Part shown: positions 1 to 9,870 of the stretch, in pieces
Layout: every line of letters starts with the position of its first letter
Numbering within the stretch: position 1 is the first letter of the stretch
Origin: Rhynchopus sp. YZ270_cl-10
Taxonomy: Eukaryota; Euglenozoa; Diplonemea; Diplonemida; Diplonemidae
Length of the DNA stretch: 64,000 bases
Direction of reading: 5' to 3'
Assembly: GCA_964035575.1 (NCBI GenBank)
Contig: OZ037845.1
Coordinates: 1,364,001 to 1,428,000 of the forward strand
Made by a program: the position numbers and the translations under genes
The notes under the pieces: model-generated
Databases searched by the model: none
What the model was told of the DNA's origin: nothing
What the model saw: only the letters and a program-made list of their open reading frames with translations

Positions 1-33
1 AACCCCCTCCCTCTTCAACCAAACCATACAAAT

Positions 34-1644
34 ATGGAAGGCGGAGAATTACGCACCGAGGGCGAAAGAGGGTCTCTTGACCCTCTTGAAGTGGAGCTGA
101 GCCTTTTGCTTGGAAGTTTACGTCAGCATCCAGGAGCAGAACCACAACCTGTTGATGCCGATGTTTCCAGAACAGATGTGACGAACACAAGAGGCTCCAG
201 CACACTGCGTGAAGCTGACGACATGCCGGAAGTGCAGAAAAAACTGGATCAGGTAATCGCTGATTGCGCAGATTCAGCAGATTCAGCAGAATCCTTGCGG
301 AAGGCACTCTTGCGCAATGAACTTCTCTTAATGCGGGGTGTGGGTGTTGCTGAGATACCTCCTGAGATACTACGTCCTGAGATATCACCTCGTGAGATAC
401 CACCTCCAGAAGTGGAGACCACCGATGACTCTCCTTGCAATCACTATAGTGATGTTTGCAACGATGCTATGAAATCTGCCCTCGAAAACCCTGTCTTCCG
501 CTCTGTTTGTAACAAATACACTACACCGCACGATAACTCCAAGAAGCGCTTCAAACACAACCGAGAAAACTTCCTTCTTGCCACCGACATAGGTTTTATG
601 AGCCACGACCGAATCATGCTCCGTCTCAAATTCCCAAGCGGCAAACAGGTTGACCGACTCCAAGCATTTCGGATAAGCTTAAACGAAGTAGCACCAGACA
701 GTGTAGAACGGGGAGTAATATACTTTGAAATGGCAGTGTTAATGTTGAGCCAGGATATGACAATGACCTGCATGGCAGCTTTTAAGGAGATGGACGTTTT
801 TGATGAGGAGGAGACCATGAAAACTCCGTTGCAGCTTTTGGTTGATGCGTTGCGGTGTGATAAGACGTTGTTGGGTGCGTGGTTTGTCCTTGCCGATGTG
901 ATGTCACGGAAGTCGGGAAGGGTGAATTTGAGTAACGAAAACGAGCCTGCATCATGGTTCAATGCGGAGCAGGTTCTCCATGAAGCTGAGTTTCGTGCCG
1001 CGCAATACGCAGACCTCACCGAACGAACGGATCTCGACGAAGACGAAGTGCAATGTCTCCTTAACCTCGCAAAAGAGATCCGTCGTCGCGCCTTCGACAT
1101 AGCAATACAAATCAAAGTAGAACAACAACCCGACTACAAACCTGGAACCCCCAAACCAGCCGCCACAAAGCGTCACATCCGAGTCAAAGAGGAGGAGGTG
1201 TACTGTGCTGTGCTGCGCTGTACAACGCCGTTGAAGGCAGAAACCATCGCCGTCACAAAGTTTTTTCTGGCAAAGGTCCTTGCACGCCCCCCAGAACGCA
1301 CACCAGACGGGACCCCCATCCCCAAGGAGATCCTCTACCTCAACCCACTTAACCTCGGTACCCCGCTCCACGCACATCGGCTCTATGCAGAGGTGCTCAG
1401 CCACATCGAGGAAGACCCCACCATCCTCATGACATCCGGGCGGGTGTACCGTGCAGTGGCAGAGTACATGAAGATCCACTTCCCCGACTCCTCCTTCCTA
1501 GCGGGCAACGATGCACTACCCCACGGGCAGGTCATGAAAAGATTTGAAAAGGAGCTAGGAAAACGCTCCCTCCCCTACTGGGACAAACGTGGCAAGTTTC
1601 CTAGTAGAAAAAATCTGTGTAGTCTCCCCGAATCCGAAATATGA
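34..1644 (+). CDS. Hypothetical 536-aa protein, family not recognised
   Basis: This is one uninterrupted reading frame of 536 codons. The ATG follows an A/C-rich leader with a short pyrimidine stretch, and the start lies only 33 bases from the window edge, so anything upstream is unseen. The first ~150 residues are low-complexity and acidic, with proline- and glutamate-rich short repeats around residues 108-126, which suggests a disordered tail. Residues ~150-360 and ~390-500 look globular and helix-rich. I see no signal peptide, membrane segment or catalytic motif and assign no function. Synonymous codon use switches in blocks: around 780-950 codons end mainly in G or T, while 990-1170 and 1290-1560 end mainly in C or A. 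That pattern recurs in other long genes here and supports a real host gene. Confidence 0.8.
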   Translation: MEGGELRTEGERGSLDPLEVELSLLLGSLRQHPGAEPQPVDADVSRTDVTNTRGSSTLREADDMPEVQKKLDQVIADCADSADSAESLRKALLRNELLLMRGVGVAEIPPEILRPEISPREIPPPEVETTDDSPCNHYSDVCNDAMKSALENPVFRSVCNKYTTPHDNSKKRFKHNRENFLLATDIGFMSHDRIMLRLKFPSGKQVDRLQAFRISLNEVAPDSVERGVIYFEMAVLMLSQDMTMTCMAAFKEMDVFDEEETMKTPLQLLVDALRCDKTLLGAWFVLADVMSRKSGRVNLSNENEPASWFNAEQVLHEAEFRAAQYADLTERTDLDEDEVQCLLNLAKEIRRRAFDIAIQIKVEQQPDYKPGTPKPAATKRHIRVKEEEVYCAVLRCTTPLKAETIAVTKFFLAKVLARPPERTPDGTPIPKEILYLNPLNLGTPLHAHRLYAEVLSHIEEDPTILMTSGRVYRAVAEYMKIHFPDSSFLAGNDALPHGQVMKRFEKELGKRSLPYWDKRGKFPSRKNLCSLPESEI

Positions 1645-2122
1645 ACAGGGAAACCCCCTCGGTGCGAAACCAGAACGCGTGGTCTGACCACTAACAACGG
1701 ACTCGGGTTTTTAAAAAAATAGACAGGGCTCTCACAAAATCCCCCACTTTTTTGAGATTTTCAATCTTTGTTGGTATATGTTCATAATGTCTCCCCCCTT
1801 TTTTTTTCTTCATTTTTTTCTTTTTTTTTTTTTTTTTGAGACAACTGCCTTGCAAAAGTTGTAGGGGAGGAAATGAAAACATATTTGAGTGTGCCCAAAT
1901 TTTTGGTGTGAGCGATGTAAACACGACACAACTTATCCACAGAAAAGTTTTTGATTTTGTCCCTACACACTCCACAAAAATCCGGTGCGATCAACGAAAA
2001 ATTCTTTTTCTGATTTCGTTTCTTTCTTTATCAGACTAGCTTAAACTCAGATAACAGTATATATTTTTAGTAAAGTTCAACACGCCTTGCTTGTTCCTCC
2101 TATTCACTGTACTTTTTCATGA

Positions 2123-2303
2123 GGTCAGTGTTTGTTTGATCAAAGTAACAAAGATCTCAAGCACTCAAGCCAAATTCTACAATGGGAGTAACTAAGGCGC
2201 TGGATTTTTTTTAAAGTATCTGTTGTGCTGCAGTTGGGTTTGTACTGAGGCGTGCAAAGTGCAGCCTGTGGGCAGTGGGGGGGGCGGGGAAAATTTCGTT
2301 GTT
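2123..2303 (+). repeat. Direct repeat, copy 1 of 2
   Basis: This copy begins with CAGTGTTTG...ATCAAAGTAACAAA and ends in a G-rich run before GGAAAATTTC. It recurs at 2775-2960 with scattered differences and small indels, at an offset of about 650 bp. Confidence 0.7.
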
Positions 2304-2520
2304 TTGATGTGTGTGTGCTTCCCCACCACATGACATTTGTAATATCTTAGTGGAGGATCTTGAGAGAATAGAAAATGGGGACCACCTTTTAATGGGAACA
2401 GTTTTTTAAAATCTAACTTGTTTTGAAGAGGAAAAAAAAAAAATGGCGAGTTGTTGGGAAAAGTAATGGGTACCTCGCCGTACAAACTTTGTTCTTTTCG
2501 TTTTTTTGTACCAACCACCT

Positions 2521-2616
2521 GATTTTTACCCCGCGAAAAGGCGCGCCTAGTCAGCCTGTACGGACCTTTTCTGTCCTTTACGGCCCTATCCCGAGCCTAT
2601 GCGCGGGGTAAAAATC
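2521..2616. mobile_element. 96-bp MITE-like inverted-repeat element
   Basis: Perfect 15-bp terminal inverted repeats (GATTTTTACCCCGCG and its complement) bound a 66-bp core. The element lies between the two copies of the local direct repeat. It has no coding capacity, and I could not define a target-site duplication. Confidence 0.6.
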
Positions 2617-2774
2617 AAGACCAATCATTTTTTTTTCGTAGTTTTGTTTTTCTAGTTTCAACTTTCGTTGCACATAACTGCATCCTGTCTTATGTTACGA
2701 TACGTCATCTTTTGTTCCATTTCTAGTTCAGCACGTCTATCTCTTCCTCACATTGACCGTACACATTCAAGAAG

Positions 2775-2960
2775 CCAGTGTTTGATCAAAGTAACAAATG
2801 TCTCAATCACTCAAGCCAAATTGAAATTGTGTATTCAATGCGAGTGGCCAAGGTGTCGGGTATTTTTAAAGTACCTGTTGTGCTACAGTTGGGTTTGTCC
2901 TGAGGCGGGCAAAAGCGCAGCCTGTGGGCAGTGGGGGGGCGGGGGAAATTTCTTTGTTTT
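2775..2960 (+). repeat. Direct repeat, copy 2 of 2
   Basis: Diverged copy of 2123-2303. It shares the ATCAAAGTAACAAA start, the TTGGGTTTGT core and the G-run followed by GGAAATTTC at the end. Confidence 0.7.
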
Positions 2961-3862
2961 TTTTTTGTGCGCTTTCCCCCTCGGGGTCAACAGTATCTTA
3001 ATGGTAATGATTTTGGAAGCAGAAAATGAAATTTCTGCTTCAATTTTATTCAAATCAACCCTGGGGCATGACAATTTGACATATCCTAGGGAAATCTTTC
3101 AGTTTTCGTGAAGGCCATTATCGTGCTCCCCCCCCTCGGGCTGCCACCCGATGTGTAGTTTAAAGTCATGCCCCGGCTGTTAGGGTTTGGGGGTCTTCCT
3201 TCTCTTGCGAGAGAGGTTTCAATAATTTTCACCAAATAAAAAAGGGGGGTTCTTTTTTTTTTTTTTTTGTTGAATTCTCATGGCGCGCGATCGCGACCAT
3301 ACCATAAAACAACTTGTTGTCAATTATAAAAGATCAAACAAAGCGGGTTTGAAAAAGAGACAGAGGCTTGCTAACCACAACAACCTTACTTCAGTTAAAG
3401 AACAATTTTTTTTTTTTTTTGTTTCCCGGCTTTGAGCGCACAAACAACCCGATCTTTTTTTAATCGTTAACCTTTGTGCAGTGTGATCTGGGGTGGGGAA
3501 ACATTCAACATTTCAACCTATTACCCACCTTTCTCGTTTTATGCCTACGACTCCTTGAAGACTTCTTGCACAAGGTTGGATGACAACCCTCAGCAAATAA
3601 GCCGCAGGATAATGGCGAACAACAAAAAAAAAAAAAAGCTGTATTGTATGTGTTATGATACGATGCACTTTACGATCAGAAAATGTCATATGCTCTGATC
3701 CTTGGTGGTTTTTTTTATAAAAATAGTGGAGCACACTCTAGGGTGGCTACGCTAATACAACCAAGTTTTCAAAAAAAAAAAAAAAAGGTGCCCCCTCCTT
3801 TCCTTATGTACCGGCCTTTCCTCACCCCCACACCCCACAGCTCTCAACCCTTACCTCCAGCA

Positions 3863-5176
3863 ATGCCCCCTCCCCCTACACACCATGCACCGGCTGTTCT
3901 TGAAGGCTTGATGGAGGAGGCAGGGCGTATCACACAGGAGCTGAAGCAGTACATCGAGCAGGGTGTCGCTCAGGGCGCTTGGACGTCAGGTCTGCGAGAC
4001 AAACATCTCGAGCATGTGACCGGCGTTGATAACATACACAGACTCCTGAAGAAGACGGTCACAGAGCACCACTTCCTCCGCACCCTCGCGAACAGCCCCT
4101 CGGACAGCAACGCGACCCGCACGCTGTCGACAAACCTTGTCGTTTTCCGTGGCATCCTCGAGGTCCTCAAGCGTGGCCTGCATGGCGTGGCTGGGGTGCA
4201 GAAGATGTTCACCACGCAAGACAAACGCACTAACGTAGAGGTTGACATCATCTCCGGCAACGGAGCCAACTGGGTCAAGGTGAAAGGCACATCCTCGCGC
4301 AACCTGGAGCAGTCCTTGAAGGGCACCAACCGCTTCGGGGAGCGCAACATTCTGGAGCTGGCAGAGGATATGCACGAGGTGGCGTCGCAGAACCGTGTGC
4401 ACTTCGGCGCGCCGAACTGCTTCATCGTGCTGTCCAGTGCAGTCGACAGCATTTTGCTTGAGAAGATCCGTGAACAAAGCAAGGTGTCCGTCCTGACTCT
4501 CTCTGAAGTGCACAAAATCAATGACTGCGTGCACCTCAATGTACAGCTCAAAGCAGAGCAGGAGCTTGCCGAGGAAATGGGGGAAGGGATGGACTCCGAT
4601 TCGGATATGAGCAGTGCCGGAACACCCAGCTTTTTGCCTCCCTCCATTGACCCGATGTACGTCCAGCGTGTCAATCTTGACATCACAGCGTTGTTTGCTT
4701 TGACGTCGGACCTGACGAACGGAAGCAATCACTACGCGTTTCCGAACTACAAGGTGTTGGACCAGCAGGCAAGAGACGATCGGGTGACCCCGGTGTTGCC
4801 GTTGTTGCAGGCGTATTTGGAGTCGCCGAAGAAGTATGTCATCGCATGTCAGACGGTTGTGAAAGAGTTCCTCTCCATCGTGGACCAGGTGGCAGGTGAG
4901 GAGGAGAAGGAGCGTGCGACTGCGCTGCTCGCAACTGTCAACATCGTCCCCGACTCCCCGTCGCCCCGAGCTACAGGGCTTGCCGAGAGCGGGCGTGTCA
5001 AACGCAGACAGAAACTCGTCTTTGGCACCGGGGACACCTACGAAGCTGTCACACTAACCGCCAACGTTCAGTTCGTGCAAGCAGCTGCAGACCAAGGTGT
5101 TCCCTTCACCGTCTTCGTCCACCCCGCCCGAGCACTCACCGAGCAAAAACGCCTCAAAGAACCGATTTCGGAGTAA
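3863..5176 (+). CDS. UPF0415 / C7orf25 homologue (DUF1308)
   Basis: This 437-residue protein matches the C7orf25/UPF0415 (DUF1308) family over most of its length. Shared landmarks are the segment around VDIISGNGANWVKV, the RVNLDITAL core, a conserved region around NIVPDSPSPRA, and the C-terminal FGTGDT...TANVQFVQAA...HPARALTE block. The human protein is about 420 residues, so length agrees. The family is widespread in eukaryotes and poorly characterised biochemically; it is often described as containing a PIN-like nuclease fold in its C-terminal half, so a nucleic-acid role is inference. The frame is open from 3683, but a pyrimidine tract ending in CACAG at 3840 makes the ATG at 3863 the first one after a plausible splice acceptor; 3806 and 3911 are alternatives. 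An acidic serine-rich insert (about residues 243-260) replaces the human linker. G/T-ending codons dominate 4740-4860 and C-ending ones flank it. Confidence 0.88.
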   Translation: MPPPPTHHAPAVLEGLMEEAGRITQELKQYIEQGVAQGAWTSGLRDKHLEHVTGVDNIHRLLKKTVTEHHFLRTLANSPSDSNATRTLSTNLVVFRGILEVLKRGLHGVAGVQKMFTTQDKRTNVEVDIISGNGANWVKVKGTSSRNLEQSLKGTNRFGERNILELAEDMHEVASQNRVHFGAPNCFIVLSSAVDSILLEKIREQSKVSVLTLSEVHKINDCVHLNVQLKAEQELAEEMGEGMDSDSDMSSAGTPSFLPPSIDPMYVQRVNLDITALFALTSDLTNGSNHYAFPNYKVLDQQARDDRVTPVLPLLQAYLESPKKYVIACQTVVKEFLSIVDQVAGEEEKERATALLATVNIVPDSPSPRATGLAESGRVKRRQKLVFGTGDTYEAVTLTANVQFVQAAADQGVPFTVFVHPARALTEQKRLKEPISE

Positions 5177-5341
5177 AAAGAAAAATGACTGGTGTTTCTT
5201 GAATGAAAATGCCAACACCAATTAAGATGTGCGACATTCCTTTGTTCAGAAGTTTTTTTTTCTCTGCGTCGGTCAGGGTTTCCGCGTTCTTCCGGTGTTT
5301 TCGAAGGGGGCGGACGAGTTTTTTTTTCCCCCAAAAAAAAT
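5177..5341. other. 3' flank of the UPF0415 gene
   Basis: Short AT-rich flank ending in C-, A- and T-runs that lead into the inverted-repeat element at 5342. No gene is seen. Confidence 0.4.
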
Positions 5342-5376
5342 TTTTTTTACTAGTGCTTAACCTAATAGATGTCGAG

Positions 5377-5399
5377 CCCGGCGCGCTTCGCGCGTCGGG
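5377..5399. other. GC-rich hairpin with TTCG loop
   Basis: CCCG-GCGCGC-TTCG-CGCG-TCGGG folds into a near-perfect stem with a TTCG loop. Similar hairpins recur at 25919, 54573 and 55389. Confidence 0.6.
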
Positions 5400-5468
5400 T
5401 CGGGGGCCTCCGGCGGAGTTGTCTCGCCTCACGGTCTTTCGTGAGACAGAACAGGTGAGAAACTCACG

Positions 5469-6480
5469 TTATGTTATATTCGGGTTTGCGGGCTCAACAT
5501 ACATCAGAACGTCATGAAGAGTTGTCATTGAGGTGCACACCCTCAACACCGACTTGAGCTCTTGCCACTCTGCCAACAGGTCACTGAATTCAACCCCCTG
5601 CACAATACTGGCTGTCTGGAACTGCTTCCGTTCAGTGGTGTCGCTGTACACCGGCTTCAGCGCATCCCCACCCACGACATCATGATGCATGTAGGACAGT
5701 GTGTGGGGGGTGAAGAACTGGTCGTACAATCTGCCTAGCTGTTCAATGCCGTACTCCGTGCGTTGTGCCGGCTTCATCGATTTCGTGGCCTGCTGAATAA
5801 CTGAGGGGTTTTCTATACGGGGTGGGGTGCGTCCCCTGCGGGGCCGCACCCCACCTCGTCCACTTTACAATGCCCCGGGCCCTCTCCCCACCCCTTTTTC
5901 CCACTCCCCGGATGAACTTCGTCCGGACGAACTTCGTCCGGCAGTTTTTTTTTTTTTTTTTCTACCCAGGGCGTTCGCCCCGGGGCGAAAAATATTTTTT
6001 TTCGTTAAAAAAATCTTTTCCTGAAAAAATGACATTTTATTTCGCCCCAGGGCTTCGCCCCACCGGGGCGAAACCCTGTATAAATAAATAAATAAATAAA
6101 TAAAAAAAGGGGGAAAAAAAAAAAAAAAGAGAGAGAGATTTCTCCCCACCACCCTGTAGACCCCCCCGGAGGGGGGGTCGCAGAGGGGTGTCCACTGTAC
6201 TCAAAATCATCCGCAAACCCGCCTGCCGTGAGAGGAAGTTTCCCCAGCACTCCCGCTCGCTCCTCAATCCTGCAGTCTGCTGAAGGTGTACCGTACCCCC
6301 TGTTATAGAAGGTGTCACTGCTCGTGTCAACTCTATCTTCAATGGCAGAGAGTTGAAAATAATCAAAATAAGGATGAAGTCTCATATGACAGATGCCTCT
6401 CTCTTGTACATCTGCTTGATTAAACAACACAAAGAGACCCTCAGTGAGGGGGGATTGATGAAATTCTCCATCGTTTTGCT
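5469..6480 (-). pseudogene. Disrupted minus-strand coding region, family not recognised
   Basis: Two stretches have coding-like composition on the minus strand. The upstream piece (about 6470 down to 6190) reads through LFNQADVQERG and ends near DDFEYSGHPS. The downstream piece (about 5817 down to 5469) begins near IENPSVIQQA and ends in VEPANPNIT before a stop. Between them lies non-coding DNA (about 5818-6188) made of GC palindromes, a TAAA microsatellite and long homopolymers, which looks inserted. The upstream end has no convincing start. I do not recognise the family. The gene sits inside an inverted-repeat element and opposes all host genes, so it is probably mobile-element cargo. Confidence 0.45.
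5818..6188. other. GC-palindrome and homopolymer insert within the broken gene
   Basis: This holds several short perfect palindromes (the GGACGAACTTCGTCC type appears twice, and CGCCCCGGGGCG-type blocks), a (TAAA)n tract and A/T runs. It separates the two minus-strand coding pieces and is the likely cause of their disruption. Confidence 0.4.
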
Positions 6481-6818
6481 GGTTTTAGTATCAGGAAAGT
6501 TCAGCTGTAATATCACTTGTGCTGGGGAAGGGATCACGCGCAAATCGCAAATTTTTTTTGACCATTCAGTACCAGGGATTCACCCCACGAACTAACTTCT
6601 CTCCGGCGGGAAAATTTTTTTTGACCTATTTTAAGCACTAGTAAAAAAACGAAAATTTCGGGGGTTTTGGCATTTCGCCACGATCAGGAAAAAACGATGG
6701 CGATAGCGAACGCCCTGTTTCTACCGGACGAACTTCGTCCGATTTTTGGGTCGCGGAAACACTGGCGTCGGTGCACAAAATCCACACCACGCTGGATGAT
6801 GGGGTGATTTGGTAGATT

Positions 6819-7075
6819 TACATGATAGGTCACATGATAGAATTTTATCATGTGAACCGGTAAATCCCATCATGTGAACCATCATGTGAACCGGGAAATC
6901 TAACATGTGAACTATCATGTGAAGTGGGAAAACTATCATGTAAACCATCATGTGAAGTGGGAAATCTAACAAGTAAAGTATCATGTGAACCAGTGAATCC
7001 TATCATGTGCCCTAACATGTGCCCTATCATGTGACCCTATCATGTGACCCTATCATGTGCCCTATCATGTGAACC
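6819..7075. repeat. Array of CATGAT-type motif (array 1)
   Basis: About twenty irregularly spaced copies of ATCATGTGAAC/C, with GGAAATC spacers. The half-sites form ATCATG/CATGAT pairs, so the array can fold back. It is preceded by CACCACGCTGGATGAT at 6785-6800, which also precedes the 28.1-kb array and follows the 13.2-kb array in inverted form, so that sequence is probably an element end. Confidence 0.75.
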
Positions 7076-7704
7076 TAGTGCCTCCCAGGGAAAGGGACTC
7101 TCGAATTTTTTTTTTTGCCCTATATAGGGCTAATTTCGACGATTTGAGGCCATCTAAAGCAAAATTTGGCACTTTTGAGCATCTAGGGGGGTCTAAAACG
7201 TGGTTTTGAGTTTCCAACACGGTGCGGTCTGTCGTGCTTGGAGTGTGTAAATAACGGACTTACCCCCTGAGTCCGACAGTCGGACTCTGGGGTCCGACAG
7301 TCGGACCCAAAAAAAAAAAAAATTTTTTTTTTGGGCCGAAAAAAAAAATTTTTTTTTGGCCAAAAAAATTTTTTTTGGCCGAAAATCGCCTTGTATAGCC
7401 ACTACAGTACACATGGTATAACCAAAATAGCCGTATTTTGGCTGAAAATTTGACTTGAAAATTTTTTTCATTGTTTGGTCAATCTGAGGTTTTCTTTGGA
7501 TTTTTTGGGCCATTTTATGACCTACTACACCCAATTTTTGGGGGATTTTTTTTTTCTTGGTCAAAAAATAGCGCTTGTTGCCTACTACTGGGTATAGGCT
7601 TGTTCAGAGGTGTGTATTTGGTGTACCCAGACATGGTCAAAACACATGAATTTTGCGTTTTTTTGCATTTTTAGGTTCTCGACCAACCAGGGGGCGACCA
7701 ATTT
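7076..7704. repeat. Dispersed module following the CATGAT array
   Basis: It begins CCCAGGGAAAGGGACTCTCG and continues through GGGCTAATTTCGACGATTTG. The same module follows the array at 28545-28680. A further block here (about 7484-7535) is present in inverted orientation at 28717-28778. GTCCGACAGTCGGAC palindromes lie at 7268-7310, as also at 12.3 kb. No gene is seen. Confidence 0.55.
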
Positions 7705-7927
7705 GGGTACTGGGTACTGGGTACTGGGTACTGGGTACTGGGTACTGGGTACTGGGTACTGGGTACTGGGTACTGGGTACTGGGTACTGGGTACTGGGTA
7801 CTGGGTACTGGGTACTGGGTACTGGGTACTGGGTACTGGGTACTGGGTACTGGGTACTGGGTACTGGGTACTGGGTACTGGGTACTGGGTACTGGGTACT
7901 GGGTACTGGGTACTGGGTACTGGGTAC
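7705..7927. repeat. Heptanucleotide minisatellite (GGGTACT)n, ~32 copies
   Basis: Uninterrupted 7-bp repeat of about 223 bp. All frames stay open because the unit has no stop, which creates false reading frames on both strands. Confidence 0.95.
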
Positions 7928-8339
7928 CAAGAGAAGGCAGCTTGACAGCAGCGAAGGCGGAGGCTACGGGGAAGACAAGGTATGTAAATGTTTAACTTTC
8001 AGTTACTTGTGTAGATGCAAACAACACACCCAGTGGTTTGCAGCATTTTATTTTCTTTTGTGCTTTCTCTTCTTTGAATCGAAAGTATGTGAACCTTATT
8101 ACATCATGATACAATGCAACGAGGCCGAAACAGCCTCACTAAGGCCTCTGAAAATAAATGTTCAGACTTGGCACTTACTTATGTTTAGGTGCGCCTCAAC
8201 CACACGCTTGAATATATTTAATTTGCCACACCTCAGATAGATTTTCCAGATATGCCTATGTTCAGGTGTTCCAGGCCTCGTCACAAATAGACAAAAAAAC
8301 AAAAGCCAAAACAACAGAGAGAGAGCCAACAATTTTTTA
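7928..8339. other. Intergenic, nothing identified
   Basis: AT-rich sequence after the minisatellite. No convincing coding potential, repeat array or RNA gene is visible. Confidence 0.4.
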
Positions 8340-8634
8340 TCTCACTTGTGTAATAATGTTTGGCCGCGTTTTCGAAATTCCTTCCTGGAGATTACACAAA
8401 ATACAGTAGACATTATCTCCGCACACAAAGAACAAAACAAAACCCATGCCGAGAGTAGGCGCAAAAGCAATGTGGAGGAGATCTGCGCATGCAACCAAAA
8501 GGGTTGCAGTCATAGGACTTCGAGGAACTGTTCACCATACCCAACCTTGACGCCCCGTACTAGGTGGTCATACATCATTTGTCAAATATACTGTAGGAAT
8601 TTCGAAAACGCAGCACAACATTATTGCCCGTGAG
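8340..8634. mobile_element. 295-bp MITE with ~42-bp terminal inverted repeats
   Basis: The left end (CTCAC...AATAATGTT...GCGTTTTCGAAATTCCT) matches the complement of the right end with a few mismatches. The core has no coding capacity. Target duplication is unclear because TTAT/ATAA outside the ends is itself inverted. Confidence 0.65.
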
Positions 8635-9462
8635 ATAATAACTATTTATTCGAGTGAAATAAGAACTATTTTATTTCACGCGCCACTAAAAAGGTGCCCG
8701 AGTGCGTTATTTCCCGAGCGAAGCGAGGGGAATAAGAGTGAGAGAGTCACGAGGGTGCCTTTTTAGTGGCAAGTGCAAGAAAATGTTCTTATTTCACTCA
8801 ATATGTAATTTTATTCCACAAGTGAAAAACGTATTTATAGGTGTAAACAGTGGAACGTTGAGCCCACGCTCCACCCCTCACACCACCACACTTCAAATTA
8901 CAGATTATTTATTGCCTCTTACACACATGCCTAAACCCACGCGCAAGTTTGCGGAGATGGAGGATGCATATGACAACTTGTTCGACGACATGAACAGTGG
9001 TGTGCAGTACAGGAAAACATGGGACGATTTCCTCCGTTTCAACAGACTTTCAGGAGCGAACGAGCCCAGGGAAGAACACGTCGTGTCCTTCAGATCACTC
9101 CGTGATCTTTTATTTCACTCCCCCACCCAATCCTTCACGATTTGCGTGAAATAAAACGTGAAATAAAACGAATCTTATTTCACTCACTTTTTCACCTGTT
9201 TACGTTTTTCACGCGTGGTATAAAATTACGTATCGAAAACTAAAGTGAATATTATTTAACTGATGGGTGATTCACAAACTGGAATACGTGATACCCACTC
9301 GCTATCGCTCGTGACATCACTTTTATGATTACACTCACTTCACTCATGAAATCAAAATGCTGAACTCCACTCGCTTCGTGAAGTTGAGCCCCAGTTTGAG
9401 TCACCCACCACCTCGTGAAATAATGTTCACTTTATTTCATGAGATAATAATTATCTAACTCA
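8635..9462. repeat. Region of TTATTTCAC / GTGAAATAA inverted motifs
   Basis: Repeated short motifs TTATTTCAC and GTGAAATAA, a pair of inverted blocks around GCCACTAAAAAGGTGCC (about 8680-8773), and GCTTCG-type short palindromes. Probably nested small inverted-repeat elements; boundaries are unclear. Confidence 0.45.
8927..9154 (+). pseudogene. Fragment resembling the N-terminal domain of a tyrosine recombinase
   Basis: A 75-codon frame with coding-like composition starts at an ATG in a pyrimidine-rich context. The segment around GVQYRKTWDDFLRFNRLSG is reminiscent of the SAM-like core-binding domain of tyrosine recombinases (Crypton/DIRS/phage-integrase type), where a Tyr-x-x-x-Trp-x-x-Phe helix and an acidic Phe-x-x-x-Leu helix follow one another. 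Similarity is weak and the catalytic domain is absent from the following sequence, which is repeat DNA. It is best read as a fossil fragment. Its surroundings (8635-9460) are full of GAAATAAAA/TTATTTCAC inverted motifs. Confidence 0.3.
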
Positions 9463-9865
9463 TGGTGCTTCCCGGGGGGTGTGCATTTCACAAATTTTCA
9501 CAAAATGTGACAAGTTTTCACAAATTTTCACAACACGAAAACTGCTACAAAATTGTGAAGGCTGGCGAAAAGTGGTGACAAATTGTGAAAAGTTGTAAAA
9601 ACAAATGTGAAAAGTTGTGAATTGATTTTTTTTTTTTTTTGTGTGTGCTTTTTTTTTTTTGGGCGGGTGGTGACCCACCCATTGAGGGGCACGCTGGGAT
9701 TCACAAGATAGAACGTGATGTGGTGTACCAGTGTACCTGTGTACTGTGTACTGTGTGATGTGCGACGAACGAGAGAAAAAAGGGTAGTGAAAAGTTGTGA
9801 AAAGTTGTGAATAGTTGTGAATTGAATTGAAAATTTGTGAAATGCATACCCCCCGGGAAGCACCA
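9463..9865. mobile_element. Foldback/TIR element, TGGTGCT family, copy 1
   Basis: Terminal inverted repeats start TGGTGCTTCCCGGGGGGT and continue into GCATTTCACAAATTTTCAC. A 5-bp target duplication ACTCA lies on each side (9458-9462 and 9866-9870). The interior is made of GTGAAAAGTT-like repeats (seen as TTTTCACAA on the left and TTGTGAAAA on the right) plus T-runs. It belongs to the same family as the larger element at 20264-22771. Confidence 0.8.
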
Positions 9866-9870
9866 ACTCA

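Larger units (their letters stand above)
1645..3800. other. Intergenic region, T/A-rich, with short repeats
   Basis: I see no gene here. The region holds homopolymer T and A tracts, a ~180-bp direct duplication and one small inverted-repeat element (listed separately). Around 1984-2040 there is a short stretch resembling the outer repeat of the DIRS-like element at 16.5-20.2 kb (both contain ATCAACGAAAAA followed by TATCAGA), possibly a remnant. The segment 3721-3770, ending in oligo-A, recurs almost exactly at 54022-54085. Confidence 0.5.
5342..6649. mobile_element. 1.3-kb inverted-repeat element enclosing a broken gene
   Basis: A perfect 19-bp inverted repeat (TTTTTTTACTAGTGCTTAA at 5342-5360 and its complement at 6631-6649) bounds this segment, with weaker similarity continuing outward. 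Inside are two coding-like stretches on the minus strand separated by ~360 bp rich in GC palindromes and homopolymers. The whole resembles a non-autonomous transposon that has captured a gene piece, or that carries a decayed gene of its own. No target-site duplication could be fixed. Confidence 0.5.
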
